In this document: piece by piece, positions 28,506-39,478 of the stretch
Layout: each line of letters begins with the position of its first letter
Numbering within the stretch: position 1 is the stretch's first letter
Source: Pseudomonas sp. S30
GTDB taxonomy: Bacteria > Pseudomonadota > Gammaproteobacteria > Pseudomonadales > Pseudomonadaceae
NCBI RefSeq assembly: GCF_016518545.1
Contig: NZ_JACVTO010000013.1
Coordinates: 1-64,000, forward strand
Length of the DNA stretch: 64,000 nt
Direction: 5' to 3'
Translations under genes and position numbers: made by a program
Notes under the pieces: model-generated
Database searches by the model: none
Seen by the model: the letters and a program-made list of their open reading frames with translations, nothing else
What the model was told of the DNA's origin: nothing

Positions 28506-29930
28506 TTACAGTGAGTTCAGAAAAGCCAGCAGCGCGGTGCGTTGCTCGGCATTGAAGGTCAGTACCTGACGGCGTGCGGCCTCGGCTTCGCCACCGTGCC
28601 AGAGCACGGCCTCGAGCAGATTGCGCGCGCGACCGTCATGCAGGAACTGGGTGTGGCCACTGACGGTAGCGGTCAGACCGATGCCCCACAGCGGTGGCGT
28701 GCGCCAATCCTGGCCGCCGGCGGCGAATTCGCTGCGCTGGTCGGCCAGGCCCGGGCCCATGTCGTGCAGCAACAGGTCGCTGTACGGGCGAATCACCTGA
28801 TGGGCCAGCTCCGGCTCGTCGGCGTCGCCGGTGGTGAACTGCGGCGTGTGGCAGCCCTGGCAGCCAGCCTGGAAGAACAGGGTCTTGCCGGCCAGCACCT
28901 GGGGATCGCCGACCTTGCGCCGCGCCGGGACACCGAGGTTTCGGGTATAGAAGGTGATCAGCCGCAGGATGTTGTCGCTGACTTCCTTCTCGCCGTCCTT
29001 GCCGTCGCCATTGGGCGCCGCCAGGCAGTCGACCTGGGCAGGCGTGCAGTCGTCCTCGGGCTTGAGGGTACTGGTCAGGCCCATGTCGCCGGCCAGGGCG
29101 TGCACGTTCTGCTGATTGACGTTGGGCTGGCCGGCTTTCCAGCCGAAGCGACCGATCACGGTCTTGCCCTGGGCATCGTCCCACACCCGGTTGGCCCGGC
29201 CACGGATCCCGTCGCCGTTGCGATCCTCGGGGTCTTCGTTGGCCAGGATCGCCGCTTCGGGAATGGCTTCGAGCAGACCCAGGCCGATCATCGGGGGCGC
29301 GATGCGCGCCGAAAAGCGCGTATCCGGATGCATCGGCCCATAGCCCAGCTGGCTGACGAGCAGGCGCGGGCGGCGCAGCTCGACCTGATGACCATCGGCG
29401 AAGCTGACGGTCTCGGTGCTGTAGTCCACCCGCACCTTGCCCTCGGGGCGCACGCCGGGGATGGCCATGTCCTGCAACTGGGTGCCATAGACCGGCTCGG
29501 GTACCACCCCCAACCGCTCGATTTCCCGGGCATAGGCCGGCTGGTCAGGGATCGACAGGCGTACCAGCATCGACACGGCGTTGTTCGAGTCGACATCCGC
29601 GGGATGCCCGCGGCCGTCACGGATGTGGCAATTCTGGCAGGCATTGGTGTTGAACAGCGGCCCCAATCCATCTCGGGCCGTGGTGGTGGACGGCGCGATC
29701 ACCCAGGGGTTGCGAAAGAAGCTGTTGCCCACGCTGAAGTCCAGGCGCCGGACGGGAGTGAGATTGGCCGAGGGCATGGAGAAGGCGTTACGGTCGCTGC
29801 GCAGCACGGTCGCCTGTCCGCCGGACAGGGCTTCTCCCGGCTCGGCCTGAGTGAAACGCGGGGCGTCGTCACAGGCGGCCAGGGCAGTAGCCAGCAGCAG
29901 AAGTGGCAGTCGGGACGACGGCGAGGACAT
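28506..29930 (-). CDS. di-haem oxidoreductase-family lipoprotein
   Basis: This 474-residue lipoprotein (ATALAAC lipobox) has two c-type haem sites, CQNCH near the N-terminus and CQGCH near residue 360. It matches the di-haem oxidase family (DUF1111) with NNAVSMLVRLS and the C-terminal FLHDGRARNLLEAVLWHGGEAE. ATG 29930 has AGGA about 8 nt upstream. It could oxidise or relay electrons to iron handled by the adjacent imelysins. That link is inferred from context. Confidence 0.87.
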   Translation of the reverse strand: MSSPSSRLPLLLLATALAACDDAPRFTQAEPGEALSGGQATVLRSDRNAFSMPSANLTPVRRLDFSVGNSFFRNPWVIAPSTTTARDGLGPLFNTNACQNCHIRDGRGHPADVDSNNAVSMLVRLSIPDQPAYAREIERLGVVPEPVYGTQLQDMAIPGVRPEGKVRVDYSTETVSFADGHQVELRRPRLLVSQLGYGPMHPDTRFSARIAPPMIGLGLLEAIPEAAILANEDPEDRNGDGIRGRANRVWDDAQGKTVIGRFGWKAGQPNVNQQNVHALAGDMGLTSTLKPEDDCTPAQVDCLAAPNGDGKDGEKEVSDNILRLITFYTRNLGVPARRKVGDPQVLAGKTLFFQAGCQGCHTPQFTTGDADEPELAHQVIRPYSDLLLHDMGPGLADQRSEFAAGGQDWRTPPLWGIGLTATVSGHTQFLHDGRARNLLEAVLWHGGEAEAARRQVLTFNAEQRTALLAFLNSL

Positions 29931-30046
29931 CGACAATCCTGAGCGTGAGCGAAAAACCGGCGGCAAGCTTAGCAAAATGGGGGTGTTTGAATAAGAGCAA
30001 TTTGCAATTGCCCGGCAAAAGCTCTGCGCTGACCGACCCCGGACAT

Positions 30047-30071
30047 GAAAAAGGCGACCCGAAGGCCGCCT
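30047..30071 (-). terminator. rho-independent terminator after the first imelysin gene
   Basis: On the minus strand AGGCGGCC-TTCG-GGTCGCCT forms an 8-bp stem with one G-T pair and a UUCG tetraloop, followed by five T. It lies between the imelysin gene and the di-haem oxidase gene, so expression of the latter may depend on read-through or its own promoter. Confidence 0.85.
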
Positions 30072-30091
30072 CTTTCCAAGCCGGCAGCCGA

Positions 30092-31426
<1,335 letters not shown>

Positions 31427-31585
31427 TGTAGGTATCCCTGCGTCGTGTGGTTGGACCGTGTGTGGCGAACGAAGCGTGATGGCACGCCGAACCGCGACAT
31501 GATGCGAAAGATATGCATTTGATGTAAAGGGTCGGCCGCGCTTTTCGCCCAAATGGCGCGGGCGCGACCCTTGAGGTCGCAGACG

Positions 31586-33637
31586 TCAGAGCGCGGACAC
31601 CTGGTTACGCTGGGCCTGCTTGAGAAAAGCGCTCAGCTCGCGGGCCGGCAACGGCTTGCTGTAGTGGTAGCCCTGACCTTCATGGCAGCCCTGGGCGATG
31701 ATGTAGCTTTCCTGCTCGACGGTTTCCACGCCTTCGGCGATGACCTGCATGCCGAGGCTCTTGCCCAGCTGGATGATGGCGCGAACGATGGTCGCGTCGT
31801 CATCGTCGTCGAGCAGGTCCTGGACGAAGCTCTTGTCGATCTTGATCTTGTCCAGCGGCAGCGACTTCAGGTAGCTGAGCGAGGAATAGCCGGTGCCGAA
31901 GTCGTCGATGGCGATCAGCGCGCCCGACCGGCGCAGGCTCAGCAGGTGCTGGGCGGCGGTGCTGATGTCTTCCATCAGGCCGGTTTCGGTCACCTCCAGC
32001 TCCAGGCTGCGCGGCGGCAGGCGATAGGCCTGCAACAGGTTGTTGACCACGCGTGGCAATTCGGCGTGGTGCAATTGCACCGTGGACAGGTTGACCGCCA
32101 TGCGCAGGTCGCTGAAGCCCTGGTCGTGCCACTCGCGCAGTTGCCGACAGGCCTGGTCCAGCACCCATTCGCCGATGCTGATGATGACGCCGTTCTGCTC
32201 GGCCAGCGGAATGAACTGGTCCGGGGGCACCATGCCCAGCTCCGGGTGCTGCCAGCGCAGCAGCGCCTCGACGCCGACCACGCGGTTGTCGCGGTAGCTG
32301 ATCTGCGGTTGGTAGACCAGGTACAACTGGTTGCGCGGCAGGGCCTCGCGCAGGTCCTTCTCCAGCTCGCGGCGCCGGCGCATCTCGCTGTCGACGCTGG
32401 CGATATAGAACTGATAACGATTGCGCGAGCGGGCCTTGGCCAGGGTCATGGTCTGCTCGGCCTTCTGCAACAGCTTCTCGGTGCTGTCGCCGTCTTCCGG
32501 GAACAGGGTGATGCCAATGGTGGCGCGCAGGCGGATCTGCTGATGATCCAGGGCGAAGGGGGTGTCCAGGTCGTCGAGGATGCTCTGGGCCAGCTCGGCC
32601 GCCTCGTACGGCTGTTCGATGTTGGCCTGGACCAGGGCGAACTGGTCGCCCCCCAGGCGTGCCAGGGCGCCGAGGCGACCGCTGTGGGCGCGCAGCCGGT
32701 CGGCCAGGGCCAGCAGCAACTGGTCGCCGAGCTGATAACTGAACTGCTCGTTGATGCCCTTGAAGTCGTCCAGGCCCACGCACAACACCGCGACCCGGTG
32801 CTGTAGCCGCCCGCCATCGGCGAGGATCTTGTCCAACTGTTGCTGCAATTGCTGGCGGTTGGGCAAGCCCGTGAGGAAGTCGTACTGGGCCATGCGTTGC
32901 AGGCTGTTTTCCGCTTCGTGGCGCAGGTGGGTATTGCGCTCGATCGAGGCCAGCAACTGGTTGGCGGTGTCGACCCACAGGCCCAGTTCGTTGCGCTCGT
33001 GACCCCGCAGTTGCGGGATCTGGTGCTGGCTGGGGCGGTCGGGGTTGATCTGGGTGAGATGCTCGATGATCTTCGACAGCGGCTTGGTCAGCAGCCAGTG
33101 ATAGACCAGATACAGCACCAGCCCCATGGCCAGCGCGCGCAGTACGCCGGAGATGAAGATGATCACCGCGTTGACCAGAAAGCCTTCGCCGTAGCTGGCG
33201 GTGTCCAGGGTGATGCTCAGGTCGCCGTAGTATTCACTGTAGGGGCCGCGCCCCACCAGTTGCGTGGTGTAAGTGCGTTCCTGGCCCAGCAGCAGGTCGG
33301 TGAGCCAGCGCAGCGGCATCGCCTGCAGGGGACGTGATTTCTGCGCCAGCATGGTTTCGTTGGGGTGGCCGATGGAGGCCATGCGCACCGACTGGTCCAT
33401 GAACAGCCCTTCCATGACCTGCATGCCCATCTCCCTGTCCAGGCTGTAGACTGCCTGGGTGGATGGGTCGCGGAACATGTCGAGGATGCGCTGGGCGTCG
33501 TTGTTGACCGCCTGCCGAGTCTTGTAGGTGTCGTAGACGATCTGCGCGCAACTGAGCACGACGCCCACGGCGAGCGCCGACAACAGCACGACCCTGAGCA
33601 ACTTGACCGACAAGCTGTGCCGAAATTCCAGCTTCAA
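31586..33637 (-). CDS. bifA: c-di-GMP phosphodiesterase BifA (GGDEF-EAL)
   Basis: BifA degrades c-di-GMP and so favours motility and biofilm dispersal. The 683-residue inner-membrane protein has two membrane segments flanking a periplasmic loop, a HAMP-like linker, a GGDEF domain with the altered motif GGDQF, and an EAL domain with intact VEALLRW, DDFGTGYSS and AEGVET. The degenerate GGDQF matches BifA. The most likely start is TTG 33637 (protein MKLEFRHSLS), with AAGGAAA 5 nt upstream; an ATG ten codons earlier lacks a comparable site. It precedes the imelysin cluster on the same strand and lies beside sodB, as in other pseudomonads. Confidence 0.9.
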   Translation of the reverse strand: MKLEFRHSLSVKLLRVVLLSALAVGVVLSCAQIVYDTYKTRQAVNNDAQRILDMFRDPSTQAVYSLDREMGMQVMEGLFMDQSVRMASIGHPNETMLAQKSRPLQAMPLRWLTDLLLGQERTYTTQLVGRGPYSEYYGDLSITLDTASYGEGFLVNAVIIFISGVLRALAMGLVLYLVYHWLLTKPLSKIIEHLTQINPDRPSQHQIPQLRGHERNELGLWVDTANQLLASIERNTHLRHEAENSLQRMAQYDFLTGLPNRQQLQQQLDKILADGGRLQHRVAVLCVGLDDFKGINEQFSYQLGDQLLLALADRLRAHSGRLGALARLGGDQFALVQANIEQPYEAAELAQSILDDLDTPFALDHQQIRLRATIGITLFPEDGDSTEKLLQKAEQTMTLAKARSRNRYQFYIASVDSEMRRRRELEKDLREALPRNQLYLVYQPQISYRDNRVVGVEALLRWQHPELGMVPPDQFIPLAEQNGVIISIGEWVLDQACRQLREWHDQGFSDLRMAVNLSTVQLHHAELPRVVNNLLQAYRLPPRSLELEVTETGLMEDISTAAQHLLSLRRSGALIAIDDFGTGYSSLSYLKSLPLDKIKIDKSFVQDLLDDDDDATIVRAIIQLGKSLGMQVIAEGVETVEQESYIIAQGCHEGQGYHYSKPLPARELSAFLKQAQRNQVSAL

Positions 33638-33941
33638 TGGGGTTTCCTTAATCCATGCGCACGCCATTATTTTGCCATCAACCCTGGCAATACACTATCG
33701 ACCGATTGCCGCGCCAGGCGAGGGGCCCGTCGCTGGATCCACCCCGATCATTGTATCGGTTCAGCGACCAGGCGACTTGAGTGTCCTGCGTCAACTTTCC
33801 AGAAAGTTGATGTTAGCGCGCTATCGGAGTGGAGCAAGGGGGAAGGCGGGATATTGCGGCGCTCGCTGCGGTGTTCCGGCCGGTGTGCGCAGCGGGCAAG
33901 AAAAACCCGGCGAGTGCCGGGTTTTCGTGTCGCGGATGGAA
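33638..33941. other. 304-nt region between sodB and bifA
   Basis: No gene is visible. It holds the sodB terminator (33901-33926) and a palindrome at 33791-33810 with arms TCAACTTTC and GAAAGTTGA around CA, about 155 nt upstream of the bifA start. The palindrome could be an operator for bifA. Confidence 0.5.
33901..33926 (-). terminator. rho-independent terminator of sodB
   Basis: Perfect 10-bp arms AAAACCCGGC and GCCGGGTTTT surround a GAGT loop. On the minus strand a T-rich run follows, matching the direction of sodB, whose stop lies 16 nt upstream. Confidence 0.92.
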
Positions 33942-34538
33942 TCAGGCCTTGAAGGGCTTGCCTTCGAACTGCTCGGCCACGAACTTCCAGTTCACCAGGT
34001 TCCAGAACGCCTCGACGTACTTGGGGCGCACGTTGCGGTAGTCGATGTAGTAGGCGTGCTCCCAGACGTCGCAGGTCAGCAGCGGGGTGTCGCCGCTGGT
34101 CAGCGGGTTGCCGGCGCCGATGGTGCTGGCCAGGGCCAGGGAGCCGTCGGCTTTCTTCACCAGCCAGCCCCAGCCGGAACCAAAGGTGCCGACGGACGTC
34201 TTGGTGAACTCTTCCTTGAACTTGTCGAACGAACCGAAGGCGCTGTCGATGGCCTCGGCCAGTGCGCCGGTCGGTTGACCGCCGGCGTTGGGCGCCAGGC
34301 AGTTCCAGTAGAAGGTGTGGTTCCAGACCTGGGCGGCGTTGTTGAAGATGCCGCCCGAAGAGGCCTTGACGATCTCTTCCAGGGACTTGCCTTCGAATTC
34401 GGTACCTGGGACCAGGTTGTTCAGGTTCACGACATAGGTGTTGTGGTGCTTGTCGTGGTGATACTCCAGGGTTTCCTTGGAGATGTGCGGCTGCAGGGCA
34501 TCATGGGCGTAGGGCAGCGGCGGCAATTCAAAAGCCAT
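33942..34538 (-). CDS. sodB: iron superoxide dismutase SodB
   Basis: This cytoplasmic enzyme converts superoxide to oxygen and hydrogen peroxide. The 198-residue protein starts [20 protein letters not shown] and has all metal ligands: His in EYHHDKHH, His in VWNHTFYW, and Asp and His in [23 protein letters not shown] is typical. AGGAG precedes the ATG. It is monocistronic, with its own terminator. Confidence 0.97.
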   Translation of the reverse strand: MAFELPPLPYAHDALQPHISKETLEYHHDKHHNTYVVNLNNLVPGTEFEGKSLEEIVKASSGGIFNNAAQVWNHTFYWNCLAPNAGGQPTGALAEAIDSAFGSFDKFKEEFTKTSVGTFGSGWGWLVKKADGSLALASTIGAGNPLTSGDTPLLTCDVWEHAYYIDYRNVRPKYVEAFWNLVNWKFVAEQFEGKPFKA

Positions 34539-34737
34539 GGTAGATCTCCTGATCAGGTCTAGTTCGCGGTGTGCGTGGGGCCGATCACGGACGGCCCCTG
34601 GAGCGTCGGCGAGTTTTTACCCTTTGCGACGCAAGCACCGGATCATAGCACCAGCCCCTACGCATAACCACGCAACAACTATAGGGATTAGAGGTTCCCG
34701 CCCATCACTGCCTGCAACGACGGCAGGCCCGCTGCGC

Positions 34738-35337
34738 TCAGCCCATGATCAACTGTGCGGCGACGGCGAACATCATCACCGCGACCATCAGGTCCAGCAG
34801 TCGCCAGGTGCTCGGGCGCGCCAGCCAGGGCGCCAGCCACGCCGCACCGAGCGCCAGGGCGAAGAACCACACCAGCGAGGCGCTGGCGGCGCCGGCCACG
34901 TAGGCGCCCGGTACGCTCTGCTGGGCACCCAGCGAACCGATGAGCAGCACCGTATCGAGGTACACGTGGGGATTGAGCAAGGTCACTGCCAGGGCGCTGA
35001 GCAGGACTGCGCGCCGCGAGCGCAGGCCCTGGCCGTCCGATTGCGTCAGGCTCTGTTTCGAGCAGGCGCGTTGCAGCGCCTTGGCGCCATACCACAGCAG
35101 GAACAGCGCACCGCCCCAGCGGGCAGCCGCCAGTAGGGTGGGGTTGTGGGCCAGCACCGTGGCCAGACCGAATACCCCGGCAGCCACCAGGAGCGCGTCG
35201 CACAGCACGCACAGCAGTGCCACGGGCAGGTGATGCTCGCGGCGCAGGCTCTGCGCCAGGACGAACGCATTCTGCGTGCCGATGGCCATGATCAGGCCGA
35301 AGGCCACGAGCAGGCCGTTTACATAACTTTGCCACAT
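34738..35337 (-). CDS. argO: LysE/ArgO-family amino-acid exporter
   Basis: This 199-residue inner-membrane protein of the LysE superfamily exports basic amino acids. It has about six membrane helices and the signature FGLIMAIGTQNAFVLAQSLRR near the N-terminus, plus TLLNPHVYLDTVLLIG. The ATG at 35337 gives the usual family length. It diverges from an argP/lysG-type regulator, the standard arrangement in which the regulator activates the exporter in response to lysine or arginine. Confidence 0.88.
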   Translation of the reverse strand: MWQSYVNGLLVAFGLIMAIGTQNAFVLAQSLRREHHLPVALLCVLCDALLVAAGVFGLATVLAHNPTLLAAARWGGALFLLWYGAKALQRACSKQSLTQSDGQGLRSRRAVLLSALAVTLLNPHVYLDTVLLIGSLGAQQSVPGAYVAGAASASLVWFFALALGAAWLAPWLARPSTWRLLDLMVAVMMFAVAAQLIMG

Positions 35338-35465
35338 GGCGCTAGCACTCCACAGGGACGCTGTCGTGAAGGGCAGCGCCGATTGCATGAAAGGATGCTG
35401 GCCATTGTCGGTAAAAGGCTTGTATAAGAAAAACAAATAACGCTGATCAGGCATTAGTGAAATCG

Positions 35466-36356
35466 ATGTTCGACTACAAGCTTCTCGCCGCGCTGGCCGC
35501 CGTCGTCGAACAAGGTGGCTTCGAACGCGCCGCCCAGTTGCTGAGCCTGTCGCAATCGGCGGTGTCCCAGCGCATCAAGCTGCTCGAGGCGCGGGTGGGC
35601 CAACCGGTGCTGATCAGGGCCACGCCGCCAAGTCCGACCGAAATCGGCCGGCAGTTGCTCAACCACGTCCAGCAGGTGCGCCTGCTCGAGCGCGACCTCC
35701 AGCGCCAGGTGCCGGCGCTGGACGAGCACGGCATGCCGGAGCGTCTGCGCATCGCCTTGAACGCCGACAGCCTGGCGACCTGGTGGGCCGGGGCGGTCGG
35801 TGATTTCTGCGCCGGCCAACAGGTGCTGATGGACCTGGTGGTCGAGGACCAGGAGGTCGGTCTGCGGCGCATGCGAGCTGGCGAAGTGGCCGCATGCCTG
35901 TGCGGCAGCGAACGGCCGGTGGCGGGGGCACGTAGCCTGGCCCTGGGCGCGATGCGCTACCGCGCGCTCGCCAGCCCGGCGTTCATGGCGCGGTATTTTC
36001 CCAAGGGCTTCGAGCGCGCACGTCTGGTGCGCGCACCCGCGGTGGTCTATGGCCCCGACGACTTCCTGCAACACCGCTACCTCGCTTCGTTGGGCATCGA
36101 AGACGGTTTCGTCCATCATCTCTGTCCGTCTTCCGAGGGCTTCCTGCGCCTGACCGAAGCCGGCCTGGGCTGGGGGCTGGTACCCGAGTTGCAGGCCCGC
36201 GAGCCTGTGCAAAAGGGCCAACTGGTGGAAATCTGCCGCGATACGCCGATCGATGTGCCGCTGTACTGGCATCATTGGCGCACCGGCGGGCAACTGCTCG
36301 CCCAGTTGACCGAGCACCTGCGCCAGGCGGCGCCGAGCTGGCTGGTGCCCTTCTAG
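35466..36356 (+). CDS. argP: LysR-family regulator ArgP/LysG
   Basis: This 296-residue regulator has an N-terminal winged helix (YKLLAALAAVVEQGGFERAA, LSQSAVSQRIKLLE) and a co-inducer domain starting near residue 90. These residues match the ArgP/IciA family, which senses lysine and arginine. The ATG at 35466 is favoured; an in-frame GTG lies three codons upstream. Its target is probably the divergent exporter gene. Confidence 0.87.
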   Translation: MFDYKLLAALAAVVEQGGFERAAQLLSLSQSAVSQRIKLLEARVGQPVLIRATPPSPTEIGRQLLNHVQQVRLLERDLQRQVPALDEHGMPERLRIALNADSLATWWAGAVGDFCAGQQVLMDLVVEDQEVGLRRMRAGEVAACLCGSERPVAGARSLALGAMRYRALASPAFMARYFPKGFERARLVRAPAVVYGPDDFLQHRYLASLGIEDGFVHHLCPSSEGFLRLTEAGLGWGLVPELQAREPVQKGQLVEICRDTPIDVPLYWHHWRTGGQLLAQLTEHLRQAAPSWLVPF

Positions 36357-36405
36357 GCGGCAGCGGCGTCACAGGCATCTGTAATCTGGCAAGACGGAGT
36401 CTTAC

Positions 36406-37401
36406 ATGCGAATTCTGGTCACCGGCGCGAGCGGCTTCATCGGCGGGCGCTTCGCCCGTTTCGCCCTGGAACAGGGCCTGCAGGTGCGGGTCAACGGTCG
36501 CCGCGCCGAAGGTGTCGAGCATCTGGTCAAGCGCGGCGCGCAGTACCTTCCGGGCGACCTGGGCGATGCCGAAGTCGCCCGGCGCCTGTGTCAGGGCGTC
36601 GATGCCGTGGTGCATTGCGCCGGTGCCGTGGGCACTTGGGGGCGCTATCAGGATTTTCATCACGGTAATGTCGTGCTCACCGAGAATGTGGTCGAGGGCT
36701 GCCTGAAGGAACATGTGCGACGCCTCGTGCACCTGTCGTCGCCGTCGATCTGTTTCACCGGCCACTCGCGGCTGGCGGTGCGCGAGGACCAGGTGCCAAG
36801 GCGACTGCACGACCACTACGCGCTGACCAAGCACCTGGCCGAACAGAAAGTCTTCGGTGCCCAGGAGTTCGGCCTCGAAGTGCTGGCACTGCGCCCGCGC
36901 CTGGTCACGGGCGCGGGCGATGCCAGCCTGTTCCCGCGCCTGCTGCGCATGCAGCAGAAGGGGCGCCTGGCAATCATTGGCAATGGCCTGAACAAGGTCG
37001 ATTTCACCAGCGTGCACAACCTCAACGAGGCCTTGCTCAGCGCGCTGTTCGTCGATGAACAGGCCCTTGGGCAGGCCTACAACATCAGCAACGGGCAGCC
37101 GCTGCCGATCTGGGATGTGGTCAACTACGTCATGCGCCAGATGCAGTTGCCCCAGGTCACCCGTTACCGGTCCTATGGCCTGGCCTACAGCCTGGCCGCC
37201 CTCAACGAAGCGACGTGCCTGCTCTGGCCAGGCCGACCGCAGCCGACCCTCAGCCGTACCGCGACGCAGGTGATGGGCAAGGACTTCACCCTCGACATCG
37301 GTCGCGCCCGCCAGTACCTGGACTACCGCCCCAAGGTGAGCCTGTGGACCGCTCTGGACGAGTTCTGCACCTGGTGGAAGCACCTGCCGACGCAGCCATG
37401 A
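36406..37401 (+). CDS. NAD(P)-dependent epimerase/dehydratase family protein
   Basis: This 331-residue extended short-chain dehydrogenase has a Rossmann motif TGASGFIGG at residues 6-14, a catalytic YxxxK in HYALTKH, and HLSSPSI for the active-site Ser. C-terminal NISNGQPLPIWDVVNYVM is typical of sugar or steroid epimerases. The substrate is not apparent. It stands alone between argP and a coiled-coil membrane protein. Confidence 0.82.
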   Translation: MRILVTGASGFIGGRFARFALEQGLQVRVNGRRAEGVEHLVKRGAQYLPGDLGDAEVARRLCQGVDAVVHCAGAVGTWGRYQDFHHGNVVLTENVVEGCLKEHVRRLVHLSSPSICFTGHSRLAVREDQVPRRLHDHYALTKHLAEQKVFGAQEFGLEVLALRPRLVTGAGDASLFPRLLRMQQKGRLAIIGNGLNKVDFTSVHNLNEALLSALFVDEQALGQAYNISNGQPLPIWDVVNYVMRQMQLPQVTRYRSYGLAYSLAALNEATCLLWPGRPQPTLSRTATQVMGKDFTLDIGRARQYLDYRPKVSLWTALDEFCTWWKHLPTQP

Positions 37402-37447
37402 AGGCCTCCAGTGCGTGCTCGGTCATCACCCCGTCGCGCGCTGGGTT

Positions 37448-37453
37448 TATACT
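37448..37453 (+). promoter_or_regulatory. possible -10 element upstream of the coiled-coil protein
   Basis: TATACT lies 35 nt before the ATG at 37489. No strong -35 is seen at the right distance. Confidence 0.35.
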
Positions 37454-37488
37454 GCGTCCTTTTGTGATCAGTTCGGTCGAGCCTAGCC

Positions 37489-38304
37489 ATGCGTAACGAT
37501 GCCCACGACGATTTCGATGATGTGCCCACCTTGCGAGCGGGTACGCCCGACGATGACGAACTGTTGCCGGCGCGTGTCGTGCGCGTACGCCAGAAGGCCG
37601 AGCGCCCGGCCGGCACTGGAGCGCTCTGGGCGCTGCTGGTGGCGTCGTTCGTCGCCCTCGCCGGTCTGGGCTGGTGGAGCTACCAGCAGCTGTCGCTGAT
37701 GGAGCAGCAACTGGTCGCCACCCAGGAGAGCTTCGCGCGTATCAGCGAAGAGGCGGCCGGGCGGTTGCAGGCCATCAGCGGCAAGGTCGAGGCGAGCGAG
37801 ACGAGCAGCACTTCGGGCAGCGAAGCGCTCAAGCAGCAGATCAGCCAGTTGCAGGCAGCCTTGGCCGAGCAGGGCAAGCAGCAGGCCGGCGTGGCCGGTC
37901 AGGCGGGCGATCTGGACAAGCGTCTTGAGCAGATACTGGCCGATACCCGCGAGCAGCAGAAAGCGCTCACCGACACCCAGACCCAGCTGCAGGCGCAGTT
38001 CAAGGCCCTGCAAGGCGAGCTGGCGACGCTCAAGTCGGCTCAGGTGGATGGCGGCAAGCTCGACGCCCAGCTCAAGAGCCTTGGCAGCGATGTGGCCGCA
38101 CTGAAGAAGCAGGGCGCCGCGATCGACAGCGTGGCGCAGGACGTGCTGGTGCTCAAGAGCCAGGCCGACAACCGACCGGCCGCCGCCAGCGCCGGCGCCT
38201 CGGTACAGGAGTTCGATGCGTTCCGAGGCCAGACCACCCGCAATTTCGGCACCTTGCAGAGCCAGATACAGAACCTGCAACAGCAGATCAACGCCCGACC
38301 CTGA
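37489..38304 (+). CDS. single-pass membrane protein with periplasmic coiled coil
   Basis: This 271-residue protein of unknown function has an acidic, basic-ended cytoplasmic N-terminus (about 45 residues), one membrane helix (about 46-66, ALWALLVASFVALAGLGWW), then Gln/Ala/Leu-rich heptads to the end. The coiled coil has long runs such as LKQQISQLQAALAEQ. It resembles conserved Pseudomonas proteins annotated only as ATPase or hypothetical; no nucleotide-binding motif is present. A terminator follows. Confidence 0.75.
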   Translation: MRNDAHDDFDDVPTLRAGTPDDDELLPARVVRVRQKAERPAGTGALWALLVASFVALAGLGWWSYQQLSLMEQQLVATQESFARISEEAAGRLQAISGKVEASETSSTSGSEALKQQISQLQAALAEQGKQQAGVAGQAGDLDKRLEQILADTREQQKALTDTQTQLQAQFKALQGELATLKSAQVDGGKLDAQLKSLGSDVAALKKQGAAIDSVAQDVLVLKSQADNRPAAASAGASVQEFDAFRGQTTRNFGTLQSQIQNLQQQINARP

Positions 38305-38321
38305 GCGGTGCGCTGAAACGT

Positions 38322-38344
38322 AAAGGGCCGCTATGCGGCCCTTT
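38322..38344. terminator. terminator between convergent genes
   Basis: Perfect 10-bp arms AAAGGGCCGC and GCGGCCCTTT flank TAT. It lies between the coiled-coil gene and the convergent OYE reductase and may serve both, with short T-runs on each side. Confidence 0.8.
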
Positions 38345-38358
38345 CGTTTAGCCAGCGA

Positions 38359-39408
38359 TCACAGCCGTGGGTAGTCGATGTAGCCGACCGGGCCCTTGCC
38401 GTAGAAGGTTTCCGGGTGAGCCTCGTTCAACGGGGCGTCGGCCGCCAGGCGGGCAGGCAGGTCCGGGTTGGCGATGAACGGCACGCCGAAGGCCACCGCG
38501 TCAGCGGTGCCTGCGGCCAGCGCGGCGTTGGCACTGGCCTTGGTGAAGCGCTCGTTGGCGATGTACGGGCCGCCGAAGGCCTGCTTGATCTGTGGACCCA
38601 GGCTGTCGTCGGCCTCCTTTTCCCGTGCGCAGAGGAACGCGATACCGCGTCTGCCCAGCTCGCGCGCCACGTAGGTGAAGGTTTCGCCGCGATTGGCATC
38701 GCCCATGTCGTGGGCATCGGCGCGGGGTGCCAGGTGCACGCCGACGCGACCTGCGCCCCATACCTCGACCACTGCATCGGTGACTTCCAGCAGCAGCCGC
38801 GCGCGGTTCTCCAGCGAGCCGCCGTAGGCGTCGGTACGCTGGTTGGTGCTGCTCTGCAGGAACTGGTCGAGCAGATAGCCATTGGCGCCATGGATCTCGA
38901 CACCGTCGAAGCCAGCTGCCTTGGCGTTCTCCGCGCCGACCCGGTAGGCGTCGACCACATCGGCGATCTCTTCGATGTCCAGCGCACGCGGAGTCGGGTA
39001 ATCGCTCAACGGACGCACCAGGCTGACGTGACCCGCGGGCTTGATCGCGCTCGGGGCGACAGGCAGCTCACCCTCGAGGTAGGAAGGATGGGAGATGCGC
39101 CCGACGTGCCACAGTTGCAGGAAAATCCGCCCGCCCGCGGCATGCACCGCCTGGGTGACGTTGAGCCAACCGCGCACCTGCTCGGTGGACCAGATGCCCG
39201 GGGTGTCCGGATAACCGACGCCCATCGGCGTCACCGAAGTGGCTTCGCTGAGAATCAGGCCGGCGCTGGCGCGCTGCACGTAGTACTCGGCCATCAGCGC
39301 GTTGGGCACGCGGCCTTCGTCGGCGCGGCAGCGGGTCAGCGGGGCCATGATGATGCGGTTGGGTAGGGTCAGGTCGCCCAGGGTGATCGGATCGAACAGC
39401 GTGGTCAT
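38359..39408 (-). CDS. alkene reductase, Old Yellow Enzyme family (NemA/XenB-like)
   Basis: This 349-residue FMN-dependent, NAD(P)H-linked reductase acts on activated alkenes, nitro compounds and nitrate esters. It starts MTTLFDPITLGDLTLPNRI and has the active-site HGANGY (His, Asn and Tyr of OYE), NQRTDAYGGS and PFIANPDLP. ATG 39408 has GAGG 8 nt upstream. An ArsR-type gene lies 70 nt upstream on the same strand, suggesting inducible control by electrophiles. Confidence 0.93.
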   Translation of the reverse strand: MTTLFDPITLGDLTLPNRIIMAPLTRCRADEGRVPNALMAEYYVQRASAGLILSEATSVTPMGVGYPDTPGIWSTEQVRGWLNVTQAVHAAGGRIFLQLWHVGRISHPSYLEGELPVAPSAIKPAGHVSLVRPLSDYPTPRALDIEEIADVVDAYRVGAENAKAAGFDGVEIHGANGYLLDQFLQSSTNQRTDAYGGSLENRARLLLEVTDAVVEVWGAGRVGVHLAPRADAHDMGDANRGETFTYVARELGRRGIAFLCAREKEADDSLGPQIKQAFGGPYIANERFTKASANAALAAGTADAVAFGVPFIANPDLPARLAADAPLNEAHPETFYGKGPVGYIDYPRL

Positions 39409-39478
39409 CTCGGTAGCCTCGCGTGGATGGGTTTGAAAAGGCGCGGTGCGCTCGCGCACCGTTGGAACGGGGTGCTGG

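Noticed and set aside
31427..31560. A Fur box before the imelysin cluster
   Set aside because: AAATGCATATC and similar AT-rich bits do not align well with the 19-bp Fur consensus.
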